The position numbers and the translations under genes are program-made. From assembly GCF_946479975.1 (NCBI RefSeq), contig NZ_CAMLIX010000040.1, forward strand, positions 1-27,029: DNA of 27,029 nt, given 5' to 3'. The stretch's first letter is position 1. Every line of letters starts with the position of its first letter. Under the pieces are notes generated by a model. The model saw only the letters and a program-made list of their open reading frames with translations. It searched no databases and was not told where the DNA came from. The stretch comes from an uncultured Flavobacterium sp. (GTDB lineage: Bacteria; Bacteroidota; Bacteroidia; Flavobacteriales; Flavobacteriaceae). Positions 14,998 to 22,677 of this stretch are shown one piece after another.

Positions 14998-16251
14998 ATG
15001 CCAAAATTTCTCCTAAGTCTAGTTTTAATTTGTGCCACTACATTTGTGTGGGCACAGGATTCTCAGCAAGAAAAACTGGAGCAGCGTAAAGCTCAAATTC
15101 AACAGGAAATTAGAGACAACGAAAAAATGCTTCAATCTGTTCGAAAAAAAGAGAAATCTGCTGTGAATGAATATTTAATTCAAGCAAATAAAATCAAACT
15201 AAAAGAGAAATTAATCAATACTACAGCAAAACAAGAAAAGCTGATTAGTAATGATATGTATATCAATCAAGTTCAGGTTAATAAACTAAAAAAAGAACTA
15301 AAAGTCTTAAAAGAAGATTATGCTGTAATGATTTTAAAATCATACAAAAGCCGATCTGAACAAAGCCGTGCGATGTTTATATTATCTTCTGAAAGCTTTT
15401 TGCAAGCATACAAAAGAGCGCAGTATTTAAAACAATACACTAATTTCAGAAAAAATCAAGGACTTGAAATTCAGTCAAAAACATCTCAGTTAGTTGATTT
15501 TAATGCAAAATTGGATGGTCAGAGACAAGTAAAAAAGAAAATTATTGCTGAAAACGAGAAAGAAAAAGTTACTCTTGAAGTAGAGAAAAAAGAGCAGCAG
15601 AAATTGGTTAATTCTTTGAAAAAAGATAAAAATAAAATCGCTGCAGATATTAAATCTAAGCAAAGTGAATCTAAACGTATCGACAGACAAATTGATCGTT
15701 TGATTCGTGAAGCCATTGCAGAAGCCAATAGAAAAGCAGCTGCCGAAAGAGCAAAAGCAAATCCTGGTTCGAGTGAAGCAAAAGCACCGGTTTCTTCTTC
15801 TAAAATTGTCTTGACACCAGAAGATAAAATCTTAGCAGCCGATTTTAAAGCCAACAGAGGAAGATTACCTTGGCCGGTAGAAAAAGGATTTATTTCTCTT
15901 GGATACGGAGATCAGCCACACCCGTTGCATCCTTCAATTACGGTACACAATTCAGGAGTTGAAATTACAACAGATGATGGTGCAAGCGCAAGAGCAGTAT
16001 TTGCGGGAGAAGTTTCTAAAGTTATCGTTTTGTCTCCAGTAAATAAAGCAGTTGTAATTCAGCACGGAGATTTCTTTACAGTATATCAAAACTTAAGTTC
16101 AGTTTCTGTAAGTCAAGGAGATAAAGTAACGATTAAACAAAATATTGGTAGAGTAAGAACTAGTGGAGACACAGGAAAAACAATTATTAAATTCCTAATT
16201 CTTCAAAATACCACAAACAATAATCCAGAAGGATGGTTGCAAAGCAGATAA
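14998..16251 (+). CDS. EnvC-like murein hydrolase activator with degenerate LytM domain
   Basis: The 417-residue protein is exported by a Sec signal (PKFLLSLVLICATTFVWA, cleavage likely after Ala19). Residues ~21-245 form a long coiled coil rich in Lys, Glu and Gln, interrupted by KSYKSRSEQSRAMFILSSES, the hinge found in EnvC. Residues ~285-417 are an M23/LytM domain (LPWPVEKGFISLGYGDQPHP to NNNPEGWLQSR). The first zinc motif is altered (HNSGVEI, His317, with Glu for Asp), and the HxH motif that normally reads PHLHFEI is IIKFLIL. The domain should therefore be catalytically dead and activate amidases at division, as EnvC/NlpD do; this follows family knowledge. It ends the operon at a terminator. 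Confidence 0.9.
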   Translation: MPKFLLSLVLICATTFVWAQDSQQEKLEQRKAQIQQEIRDNEKMLQSVRKKEKSAVNEYLIQANKIKLKEKLINTTAKQEKLISNDMYINQVQVNKLKKELKVLKEDYAVMILKSYKSRSEQSRAMFILSSESFLQAYKRAQYLKQYTNFRKNQGLEIQSKTSQLVDFNAKLDGQRQVKKKIIAENEKEKVTLEVEKKEQQKLVNSLKKDKNKIAADIKSKQSESKRIDRQIDRLIREAIAEANRKAAAERAKANPGSSEAKAPVSSSKIVLTPEDKILAADFKANRGRLPWPVEKGFISLGYGDQPHPLHPSITVHNSGVEITTDDGASARAVFAGEVSKVIVLSPVNKAVVIQHGDFFTVYQNLSSVSVSQGDKVTIKQNIGRVRTSGDTGKTIIKFLILQNTTNNNPEGWLQSR

Positions 16252-16256
16252 AAATT

Positions 16257-16281
16257 AAGGGAGCAATTAGCTCCCTTTTTT
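16257..16281. terminator. Bidirectional terminator between EnvC-like and CBS genes
   Basis: The stem aagggagc (16257-16264) pairs with gctccctt (16270-16277) around aatta and is followed by T residues on the plus strand. On the minus strand it is followed by ttaattttta. It sits between two convergent stop codons (16251 and 16283) and can serve both. Confidence 0.85.
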
Positions 16282-16282
16282 A

Positions 16283-16702
16283 TTAATCATATTGTTCTAA
16301 AAAGTATTTAATAACATCAGTCGTAGTTACAATTCCTTTCAATTCTCCATTATCTACAACAGGTAATGCATGAAATTCTTCTTTTACAAAAGTCACTGCA
16401 AGATCTTTAATAATGGTATCAGAAGAAAGTGTTTTAGGCTTGGCCGTCATAACTTGAGGAATTGTCAACATGTCTAAAACAGCTTCATCAACACCTTCTT
16501 GTCCATCAAATAAAGCGCTAAAAGTTAGGCGGTTTATGTCGGTACGGCTAATAATTCCTACGACTTCTTTACCATTAACCACAGGAAGATGTCGAATAGA
16601 ATTTGATTTCAGTTTTTCAACCACTTTTCTTAAATCGTCATTTTGGTTTACAGTCACTACAGTTTTGGTCATAATGTGACTAATTGGTTCTCTCTTTTTC
16701 AT
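16283..16702 (-). CDS. Tandem CBS-domain protein
   Basis: The 139-residue protein consists of two CBS domains and little else. The first (residues ~8-60) reads ISHIMTKTVVTVNQNDDL, then LPVVNGKEVVGIISRTDI; the second (~80-138) reads IPQVMTAKPKTLSSDTI, then ALPVVDNGELKGIVTTTD. CBS pairs bind adenine nucleotides (AMP, ATP, SAM or c-di-AMP) in the cleft and sense the energy state. There is no attached enzyme or transporter, so it acts alone or on a partner encoded elsewhere. It is transcribed convergently to the envelope operon and divergently from rbfA across a 123-bp gap. Confidence 0.92.
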   Translation of the reverse strand: MKKREPISHIMTKTVVTVNQNDDLRKVVEKLKSNSIRHLPVVNGKEVVGIISRTDINRLTFSALFDGQEGVDEAVLDMLTIPQVMTAKPKTLSSDTIIKDLAVTFVKEEFHALPVVDNGELKGIVTTTDVIKYFLEQYD

Positions 16703-16813
16703 GATAGATTAGTTTAATATTTACACAAATATGTAGAATAATTCTCTCAATAATTATGATCTTTATCAGTCTTTAAACCATTAAAAAGAGCAGGAAAAAC
16801 CACTAAATTTTAG

Positions 16814-16821
16814 TATTTTTG
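16814..16821 (+). promoter_or_regulatory. -7 box TATTTTTG just upstream of rbfA
   Basis: TATTTTTG matches TAnnTTTG and ends four bases before the rbfA ATG at 16826. If used, the transcript begins at or within a few bases of the start codon, meaning leaderless or near-leaderless translation. A -33 TTTG at standard distance was not found. Confidence 0.45.
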
Positions 16822-16825
16822 CACA

Positions 16826-17218
16826 ATGGAAACAAATAGACAGAAAAAAATAGGCGGTGTTATTCAGAAAGATCTGGTTGATATTCTGCAAGGTGAAGTG
16901 AGAAAAAACGGAATTACTAATTTGGTAATTTCAGTATCCAAAGTAAGTGTAACTACAGATTTGTCTGTAGCGACAGTATATTTAAGTATTTTTCCACAAG
17001 AAAAAGCCAAAGAAACTTTAGAGGGAATAAAAACAAATACTACTTTAATAAAACATGATTTGTCACAACGTGTACGTTTGCAATTACGTCGTGTTCCAAA
17101 TCTAGTATTTTTCATTGACGACTCACTTGATTATATTGAGAAAATTGATAATGCACTTGCAGAAAAAGAAAATCCAATAGAAAATCGCGATCTTTTAGAA
17201 AAAAGAAGAAAGTCATAA
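16826..17218 (+). CDS. rbfA: Ribosome-binding factor A
   Basis: RbfA binds the 30S subunit and helps 16S rRNA 5'-end maturation, and is needed for growth in the cold in many bacteria. The 130-residue length and the KH-like fold (alpha-beta-alpha-beta-beta) are normal. Recognisable parts: METNRQKKIGGVIQKDLVDI (first helix), LVISVSKVSVTTDLSVATVYLS (strands, with the conserved V(S/T)xDL turn), and LRRVPNLVFFIDDSLDYIEK, the RxxPxLxFxxDxS signature of RbfA at ~90-110. The following gene starts two bases after its stop. Confidence 0.97.
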   Translation: METNRQKKIGGVIQKDLVDILQGEVRKNGITNLVISVSKVSVTTDLSVATVYLSIFPQEKAKETLEGIKTNTTLIKHDLSQRVRLQLRRVPNLVFFIDDSLDYIEKIDNALAEKENPIENRDLLEKRRKS

Positions 17219-17219
17219 T

Positions 17220-18419
17220 TTGAACTTCCCCTTATACATAGCCAAACGTTATATTTTTAGCAGTAGTAAAAACAATGCTATAAATATCATAAATCGAATT
17301 GCCAGCATGGGAATCATTGTTGGTACGATGGCTTTGTTTGTGGTTTTATCTGTTTTCAGTGGATTAAAAGTTTTTAGTCTTTCGTTTACAAATGAAATTG
17401 ATCCAGATTTAAAATTGACCATTACGCACGGAAAGTCATTTTTAATTACACCCGACCAAGAAAGTCAAGTTAAAAAAATTGACGGTGTAGCTTCTTACAC
17501 CAAAATTATAGAAGAACGTGTTTTGTTTTTATTTAAAGGAAAACAGCAGGTTACTTATTTAAAAGGAGTTGACAGTACTTATGCCGTTGTCAATGATATA
17601 AAGAAAAAATTGTACAATGGCCAATGGCTTAAACCAGACAGTTTTCAGGTTGTAATTGGTTACGGATTATCTCAGAATTTCTCTATGGGAATTATGGATT
17701 TCGAAAATCCGCTTCAGATTTTTGCTCCAAAACCTGGTAAAGGCTCAATTGAAAATCCCGAAGAAGCTTTTAATAAAACAGATGTTCTGCCTGTCGGAAT
17801 TTATTCTATCAGCGAAGAATTAGATTCTAAATATGTGTTTGCAGATCTGGGCCTTGCGCAGGAATTATTGATGTACAAACCCAATCAAATTTCAGGAATT
17901 GAATTTAAGTTAAAAGAAAACGCAGATGAAAATGCAGTCACAAAACAGCTTAATTCTATTTTTATAAATAAGATTACTTTAAAAAACAGAGCACAATTAA
18001 ACGAGTCATTGTACAAAATGCTCAACACAGAAAATATAGTAGTGTATTTAATTTTTACTTTAGTAATTATTGTTGCGCTTTTTAATTTGGTTGGAGCTCT
18101 AATAATGATGATTCTGGAGAAAAAAGGAAACCTTAAAACACTTTTTAATCTCGGAGCAGAAGTGGGTTACATCAGAAGAATATTTTTACTTCAAGGTACT
18201 TTGCTAAGTTTTTTTGGTGGCTTAATCGGACTTGTTTTAGGAATTATATTGGTAATTCTACAACAGAAATTTGAACTGATTATGATTACACCAACATTAG
18301 CTTATCCAGTTGTTTTTACAGTAGAAAATGTACTTATTGTAATGACAACTATTGTTACACTTGGTTTTACAGCATCTTTAATTGCGAGTAGCCGTGTAAG
18401 CAAAAAATTATTAGATTAA
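17220..18419 (+). CDS. ABC transporter permease, LolC/LolE-FtsX type
   Basis: This inner-membrane protein has 399 residues with the four-helix MacB/FtsX layout: TM1 ~26-50 (SMGIIVGTMALFVVLSVFSG), a large periplasmic domain ~51-270, then TM2 ~273-298, TM3 ~322-348 and TM4 ~370-392. Such permeases work with a LolD-like ATPase to release lipoproteins from the inner membrane, or act as mechanotransducers. The ATPase is not in the window. The start is a TTG at 17220, two bases after the rbfA stop; the following NFPLYIAKRYIFSSSKNNAI agrees with the family N-terminus and no ATG is available nearby. Co-transcription with rbfA is likely. The lipoprotein-release role is inference from the family. Confidence 0.9.
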   Translation: MNFPLYIAKRYIFSSSKNNAINIINRIASMGIIVGTMALFVVLSVFSGLKVFSLSFTNEIDPDLKLTITHGKSFLITPDQESQVKKIDGVASYTKIIEERVLFLFKGKQQVTYLKGVDSTYAVVNDIKKKLYNGQWLKPDSFQVVIGYGLSQNFSMGIMDFENPLQIFAPKPGKGSIENPEEAFNKTDVLPVGIYSISEELDSKYVFADLGLAQELLMYKPNQISGIEFKLKENADENAVTKQLNSIFINKITLKNRAQLNESLYKMLNTENIVVYLIFTLVIIVALFNLVGALIMMILEKKGNLKTLFNLGAEVGYIRRIFLLQGTLLSFFGGLIGLVLGIILVILQQKFELIMITPTLAYPVVFTVENVLIVMTTIVTLGFTASLIASSRVSKKLLD

Positions 18420-18584
18420 TATCTTCCTAAAAAATATTACTTATATTTACCGTCATAAATTACTACAGCATATGATTGTTTCTGCCTAATCCTATTTTAT
18501 TTTTTTAGAATAATTAGGATACTTACGTTTACTTTTTTAGTTCAGATATACATCTGGACAATTTTTTATTTATCCTAAAATATC

Positions 18585-20012
18585 ATGACAGAAACATCTA
18601 TAAAGAAAAGTTTATTTTCTAAAATTTTCACCACTTTAAAGCAAGCCTTAAACGGCGACGAATCATTTGACTATACTTCTGGAAGTATTAAAAAAGCCGT
18701 AATTCTATTGGCCATTCCGATGGTTTTGGAAATGATGATGGAATCGGTTTTTGCATTAGTCGATTTGTACTTTGTTGGCCATTTGGAACACAGCAGCTTT
18801 GCCATTCAAACCGTTGGTTTAACCGAATCGGTATTGACTGTAATTTATTCGCTGGCAATCGGAATGAGTATGGCTGCGACCGCAGTTGTAGCGCGGCGTA
18901 TAGGAGAAAAAGATCCCACGGCGGCGGCAAAAGCAGGAATGCAGGCGATAATTATAGCTTTTGCAATTAATGCTTTAATGAGCATTCTGGGAATTATCTA
19001 TGCAAAAGATATTCTAGTTTTAATGGGTTCTTCAGTTGAATCAGCTGAACATGGTTATCGATTTACACAGATAATGATTGGTTCCAGTTTGTGTATTATG
19101 CTTTTATTTTTAATTAACGGAATATTTCGCGGAGCAGGAAATGCTGCAATTGCCATGAAAAGTCTTTGGATTGCCAATATTTGCAATATCATTTTATGTC
19201 CAATTTTAATTAATGGTTTCGGACCAATTCCAGCTTTCGGATTAGTTGGTGCCGCTTTGGCAACGACTATTGGAAGAAGCATTGGAGTTTTGTACCAAGT
19301 GTATCATTTGTTTTTTGGAAATGGAATTCTGAAAATAAAAATCTCCTATTTCGCACCAGATTTTGCACAAATAAGAGCTTTAGTAAAAATTGCCGCTCCT
19401 GGAATTTTGCAATTCGTAATTGCTTCTTGCAGCTGGATTTTTCTAGCACAATTAGTTGCAACAACAGGTGGTGATCACGGTTCTGCGGGATATCAAACCG
19501 CGTTAAGAATTATGATGTTTTTTATACTTCCAGCTTGGGGATTGAGTAATGCAGCAGCAACTTTGGTAGGACAAAATTTAGGTGCAAAAAAAATTGAACG
19601 TGCCGAAAAATCGGTTTATACAACGGCGAGATACAATGTAATTTTCATGGCAACAATCATGATTATTACTTTAGCTTTTGGACAATATATAATTTCGTTT
19701 TTCACGAATGACGAACAGGTTAAAGCCGTTGCGATCGAAGCCTTGCAAATCATGAGCATCGGATTTATCTTCTACGGAATCGGAATGGTTTTGATCAATA
19801 CTTTTAATGGAGCAGGAGATACCTGGACACCCACTGGAATTAACTTTTTCGGATTTTGGTTGTTTCAGATTCCACTGGCTTATGTGTTGGCAAAACATTT
19901 TAACATGGGACCAACTGGAGTTTTTATTGCCATTCCAGTTGCCGAAACGGCAATTACTTTAGCTGGAATCTTTTTCTATAAAAGAGGAAAGTGGAAACGT
20001 GTTCAAGTATAA
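18585..20012 (+). CDS. MATE-family multidrug/metabolite exporter
   Basis: The 475-residue protein has about 12 membrane helices in two similar halves, the mark of MATE exporters, which expel cationic drugs or metabolites using Na+ or H+ gradients. The first MatE unit starts at residue ~40 (AVILLAIPMVLEMMMESVFA, then LVDLYFVGHL), with the second at ~260 (VKIAAPGILQFVIASCSWIF). NGIFRGAGNAAIAM and NTFNGAGDTWTPT are the paired GAG motifs. An N-terminal cytosolic tail of ~35 residues precedes the first helix. The 165-bp gap from the previous gene contains only A/T-rich sequence. It is closed by the hairpin at 20021. Substrate unknown. Confidence 0.93.
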   Translation: MTETSIKKSLFSKIFTTLKQALNGDESFDYTSGSIKKAVILLAIPMVLEMMMESVFALVDLYFVGHLEHSSFAIQTVGLTESVLTVIYSLAIGMSMAATAVVARRIGEKDPTAAAKAGMQAIIIAFAINALMSILGIIYAKDILVLMGSSVESAEHGYRFTQIMIGSSLCIMLLFLINGIFRGAGNAAIAMKSLWIANICNIILCPILINGFGPIPAFGLVGAALATTIGRSIGVLYQVYHLFFGNGILKIKISYFAPDFAQIRALVKIAAPGILQFVIASCSWIFLAQLVATTGGDHGSAGYQTALRIMMFFILPAWGLSNAAATLVGQNLGAKKIERAEKSVYTTARYNVIFMATIMIITLAFGQYIISFFTNDEQVKAVAIEALQIMSIGFIFYGIGMVLINTFNGAGDTWTPTGINFFGFWLFQIPLAYVLAKHFNMGPTGVFIAIPVAETAITLAGIFFYKRGKWKRVQV

Positions 20013-20020
20013 CAAACAAA

Positions 20021-20046
20021 AAAGACCTTCAATTTTGAAGGTCTTT
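20021..20046. terminator. Bidirectional terminator between MATE and dusB
   Basis: The arms aaagaccttcaa (20021-20032) and ttgaaggtcttt (20035-20046) are perfect complements. On the plus strand ctattttt follows; on the minus strand the stem runs into ttttttgtttg. It sits between convergent stops and suits both genes. Confidence 0.88.
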
Positions 20047-20056
20047 CTATTTTTAG

Positions 20057-20089
20057 ATCTTTGTCAAAGTTTTAAACTTTGACAAAGAT
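20057..20089. repeat. 15-bp perfect palindromic repeat
   Basis: atctttgtcaaagtt (20057-20071) and aactttgacaaagat (20075-20089) pair perfectly around a 3-nt loop, right next to the terminator and 11 bp before the dusB stop codon. The core tttgtcaaagtt..aactttgacaaa looks like a Flavobacterium intergenic palindrome family; that is recalled from general knowledge, not shown here. Confidence 0.8.
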
Positions 20090-20100
20090 GATTTCTATTT

Positions 20101-21093
20101 TTAAACAAACTCATATCCTGCATAAACCTGTTCGATTTCTTTCATAATAGCGAATAAATCTTCAGGCGCGTCAGTAGTAACTAATTTTTGTTTGAATTCT
20201 TTAAACGAATGAATTCCTTTGAAATAATTCGTGTAATGACGACGCATTTCTACAATTCCCAAACGTTCGCCTTTCCAATCCATAGACCATTGTAAATGAT
20301 TTCTAGCAGCTTCAACACGATCAATAACCGTTGGGGCAGGTAAGTGTTCTCCTGTTTTAAAGAAGTGCTTTATTTCGTTAAAAATCCACGGATAACCGAT
20401 CGCAGCACGACCAATCATGATTCCGTCAATTCCGTATTCATTTTTATATTTTAATGTTTTTTCTGGACTATCAATATCACCATTTCCGAAAATTGGCATT
20501 GTAATTCTTGGGTTGTTTTTTACACGTGCAATATGCGACCAGTCAGAATGACCTTTGTACATTTGAGCACGAGTTCTCGCGTGAATCGTTAGGGCTTGAA
20601 CACCAATATCCTGAAGTCTTTCTGCAACTTCATCAATATTAATTGAGTTTTCATCCCAGCCTAAACGTGTTTTAACTGTAACAGGTAAATCTGTTCCTTT
20701 GATAACCGCTTGTGTCAAACGAACCATCAAATCAACATCTTTTAAAACTCCGGCACCAGCACCTTTGCAGACCACTTTTTTAACTGGACAACCGAAATTG
20801 ATATCCACTAAATCAGGCTTTACAGTCGAAACAATTTTAGACGACATTTCCATCGCTTCTTCGTCACCACCAAAAATCTGGATTCCAACTGGACGTTCGT
20901 AATCAAAAATATCCAGTTTCATGCGACTTTTTATAGCATCACGAATCAATCCTTCCGACGAAATAAATTCAGAATACATCATGTCAGCTCCATGCGCTTT
21001 GCATAATCTGCGAAACGGCGGATCACTAACATCTTCCATCGGTGCGAGTAATAAAGGAAATTCAGGTAATTCTATGTTGCCAATCTTGACCAT
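20101..21093 (-). CDS. dusB: tRNA-dihydrouridine synthase (DusB-like)
   Basis: This FMN enzyme reduces specific uridines in the tRNA D-loop to dihydrouridine with NADPH. From the ATG at 21093 it has 330 residues, normal for DusB. The TIM barrel starts MVKIGNIELPEFPLLLAPME. FMN and substrate motifs: APMEDVSDPPFR, then DINFGCPVKKVVCKGAGAG with the catalytic Cys109, TVKTRLGWDE, IHARTRAQMYKG, and GNGDIDSP with IDGIMIGRAAIG at the phosphate end. The C-terminal helical domain (~245-330) binds tRNA. The frame is open upstream to 21153, but a -7 box at 21109-21116 lies within that extension, so I use the ATG at 21093. Confidence 0.95.
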   Translation of the reverse strand: MVKIGNIELPEFPLLLAPMEDVSDPPFRRLCKAHGADMMYSEFISSEGLIRDAIKSRMKLDIFDYERPVGIQIFGGDEEAMEMSSKIVSTVKPDLVDINFGCPVKKVVCKGAGAGVLKDVDLMVRLTQAVIKGTDLPVTVKTRLGWDENSINIDEVAERLQDIGVQALTIHARTRAQMYKGHSDWSHIARVKNNPRITMPIFGNGDIDSPEKTLKYKNEYGIDGIMIGRAAIGYPWIFNEIKHFFKTGEHLPAPTVIDRVEAARNHLQWSMDWKGERLGIVEMRRHYTNYFKGIHSFKEFKQKLVTTDAPEDLFAIMKEIEQVYAGYEFV

Positions 21094-21108
21094 CTTCAAT
21101 ATTTTTTG

Positions 21109-21142
21109 CAAAATTACGACATTTAGTTGAATTTGTACCAAA
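21109..21142 (-). promoter_or_regulatory. Promoter of dusB (TTTG-N22-TAATTTTG)
   Basis: Read on the minus strand, TTTG (21142-21139) is followed after 22 bases by TAATTTTG (21116-21109), in agreement with the Bacteroidota -33/-7 pattern (17-23 bp spacer). The predicted transcript start is near 21103, ten or so bases before the ATG at 21093. This is the best promoter in the window. Confidence 0.65.
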
Positions 21143-21217
21143 TTGAGGTTCAAAGGTTCAAAGTGACAAAGTTACAAAGGTTTTCAGCTATGTGTTAAAT
21201 CATTTGTAGCCAAACGT

Positions 21218-21321
21218 TTGTCATTTCGACCGAAGGGAGAAATCACACAAAAAGCTCCACAAAGTATATCCAATCTTTGCCGATTTACGAATGTGATTTC
21301 TCCCTTCGGTCGAAATGACAA
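21218..21321. repeat. 30-bp perfect inverted repeat with 44-bp spacer
   Basis: The arms 21218-21247 and 21292-21321 are exact reverse complements. Their core is cgaccgaagggagaaatc. Outside them, 21145-21180 and 21348-21386 carry inverted, diverged copies of a word family (aaaggttcaaag, gttacaaag), so the whole of 21145-21386 is a nested palindrome. It fills the 297-bp gap between dusB and the pigment operon, together with the dusB promoter. The arms suggest a multicopy palindromic element or the ends of a small non-autonomous mobile element. Confidence 0.88.
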
Positions 21322-21390
21322 TAAAACTCATTTATAGTTTAGAGATGAACCTTTGTCCCTCTGAACCTTTGCCACTTTGTAACTATAAAA

Positions 21391-22677
21391 TTATCGGTAA
21401 TCAAAAAACCGAATTGGTTTTCTACTCATTGGATTAAAAACCAAAGGATTCAGAACTTCTTTTGAAGCGAATTCTATTTTTGGAGTTACTCTCAGTTTCG
21501 CTCTAAAGTGATCTTTTATTTCTTGAAGAAATTCTGGAGTTTGATTTTTTGAAGCAATTTTTATCAGGATTTCATCAGTTCCTAAATCATTAGTTGAAAT
21601 TTCAATCAAATGATTTTCAATAGTATCAAAACTGCTCAAAACGTCGTTCATCGCTGGCGGATAAAGCGTTGTACCTTTATACTTAATCATTTGTTTTTTA
21701 CGGCCAACAACTGGACCAACACGCAAAGTATTTCTACCGCAAGCGCAAGGTTCGTTATGAAGCTGCACAATATCTCCGGTTTTAAAACGCAATAAAGGCA
21801 TCGCTTCAATTCCTAAAGTGGTAAAAGTCAGTTCGCCGGTTTCGCCATTTTTTACGGGAATATTATTTTCATCCAAAACTTCAACAATAATTAATTCAGG
21901 ATGATGATGTCCGCCTTTTCCATGTTCACATTCGGTAAAAGCAGTACTCATTTCAGTAGAAGCATAAGTCGAAAACAACTTAATATTCCATTTATCCGTT
22001 ATTTTTTTTGATAGAATATTCATGGAAAAATCTTGTTCTCTCAAAGATTCTCCAATGCAAATTGCACCTTTTATACTTGAATTATTATAATCAATTCCGT
22101 GGATTTCGGCGTATTCAATTAATTTTAAAAGAAAAGAAGGAACGGTAATTAAATAACTCGGATTGTATTTTAAAATCGAATCCCATTGCATTTCTGGAAT
22201 TCCAGCACCAACGCGAATTACGCCAACTTTCAACTTTCTTAAACCTAGAAAATAAGCCAAACCAGCCATGAATTTTCGGTCAATTGTAGTCATTAATTGA
22301 ACTACATCGCCTTCTGCAATTCCAGCGCAAGCAAAAGAAATCGCTTCGTTATAAGCCAAACGATCCAAATCAGAATCGGTTAATCCAAAAGTGACAGGAT
22401 CTCCTAAAGTTCCAGATGTTGAAGCGTAATCGATAATTTGATGTTGCGGAACGCACAAAAAATCATCGTTATATTGCTGTAAATCTTCTTTGGTCGTAAC
22501 AGGTAAAAATTGTAAATCTTCCAGCGTTTTAAATTTCGAAATATCAATATTTTGTCCAGCAAAAAGTCTTTTGTAAAAAGGAGAATTCTTGCTTATGTAT
22601 TCTAAAAGTTCAACTAGTTTTTGTTCTTGAAAAATTTTAATTTCTTCTAAAGAATCTTTTTCTATTGCTGGAATCAT
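21391..22677 (-). CDS. PaaK-like phenylacetate/aryl-CoA ligase
   Basis: The 428-residue protein belongs to the adenylate-forming PaaK family, which activates aryl or acyl acids as adenylates and then CoA thioesters. The P-loop is DYASTSGTLGDPVTF (~83-97), the aryl-site motif YASTE is at 238-242, the ATP-binding TGD at 300-302, and the C-terminal lid contains GRKKQMIKYKGTTLYP (~328-343) and NPMSRKPIRFFDYR with the likely catalytic lysine. Cys250, His252 and the Cys-A-Cys at 311-313 could form the zinc site seen in some PaaK relatives. Its start overlaps the C45 gene by 4 bases (ATGA). In a flexirubin cluster the likely substrate is a hydroxycinnamate starter; inference. Last gene of the operon. 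Confidence 0.88.
   Translation of the reverse strand: MIPAIEKDSLEEIKIFQEQKLVELLEYISKNSPFYKRLFAGQNIDISKFKTLEDLQFLPVTTKEDLQQYNDDFLCVPQHQIIDYASTSGTLGDPVTFGLTDSDLDRLAYNEAISFACAGIAEGDVVQLMTTIDRKFMAGLAYFLGLRKLKVGVIRVGAGIPEMQWDSILKYNPSYLITVPSFLLKLIEYAEIHGIDYNNSSIKGAICIGESLREQDFSMNILSKKITDKWNIKLFSTYASTEMSTAFTECEHGKGGHHHPELIIVEVLDENNIPVKNGETGELTFTTLGIEAMPLLRFKTGDIVQLHNEPCACGRNTLRVGPVVGRKKQMIKYKGTTLYPPAMNDVLSSFDTIENHLIEISTNDLGTDEILIKIASKNQTPEFLQEIKDHFRAKLRVTPKIEFASKEVLNPLVFNPMSRKPIRFFDYR

Noticed and set aside
15519..15854. 111-codon antisense frame within the EnvC-like gene
   Set aside because: It mirrors a coiled-coil coding region, has a low-complexity Phe/Ser-rich product and no start signal; it is a by-product of the codon use of the real gene.
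18420..18584. Small RNA or riboswitch before the MATE gene
   Set aside because: Only a weak cctaat/attagg pairing in A/T-rich sequence is visible; no conserved fold is recognisable.
21094..21153. Twenty-residue N-terminal extension of dusB
   Set aside because: A full -33/-7 promoter pattern lies inside it on the minus strand, and the ATG at 21093 gives the standard DusB N-terminus.
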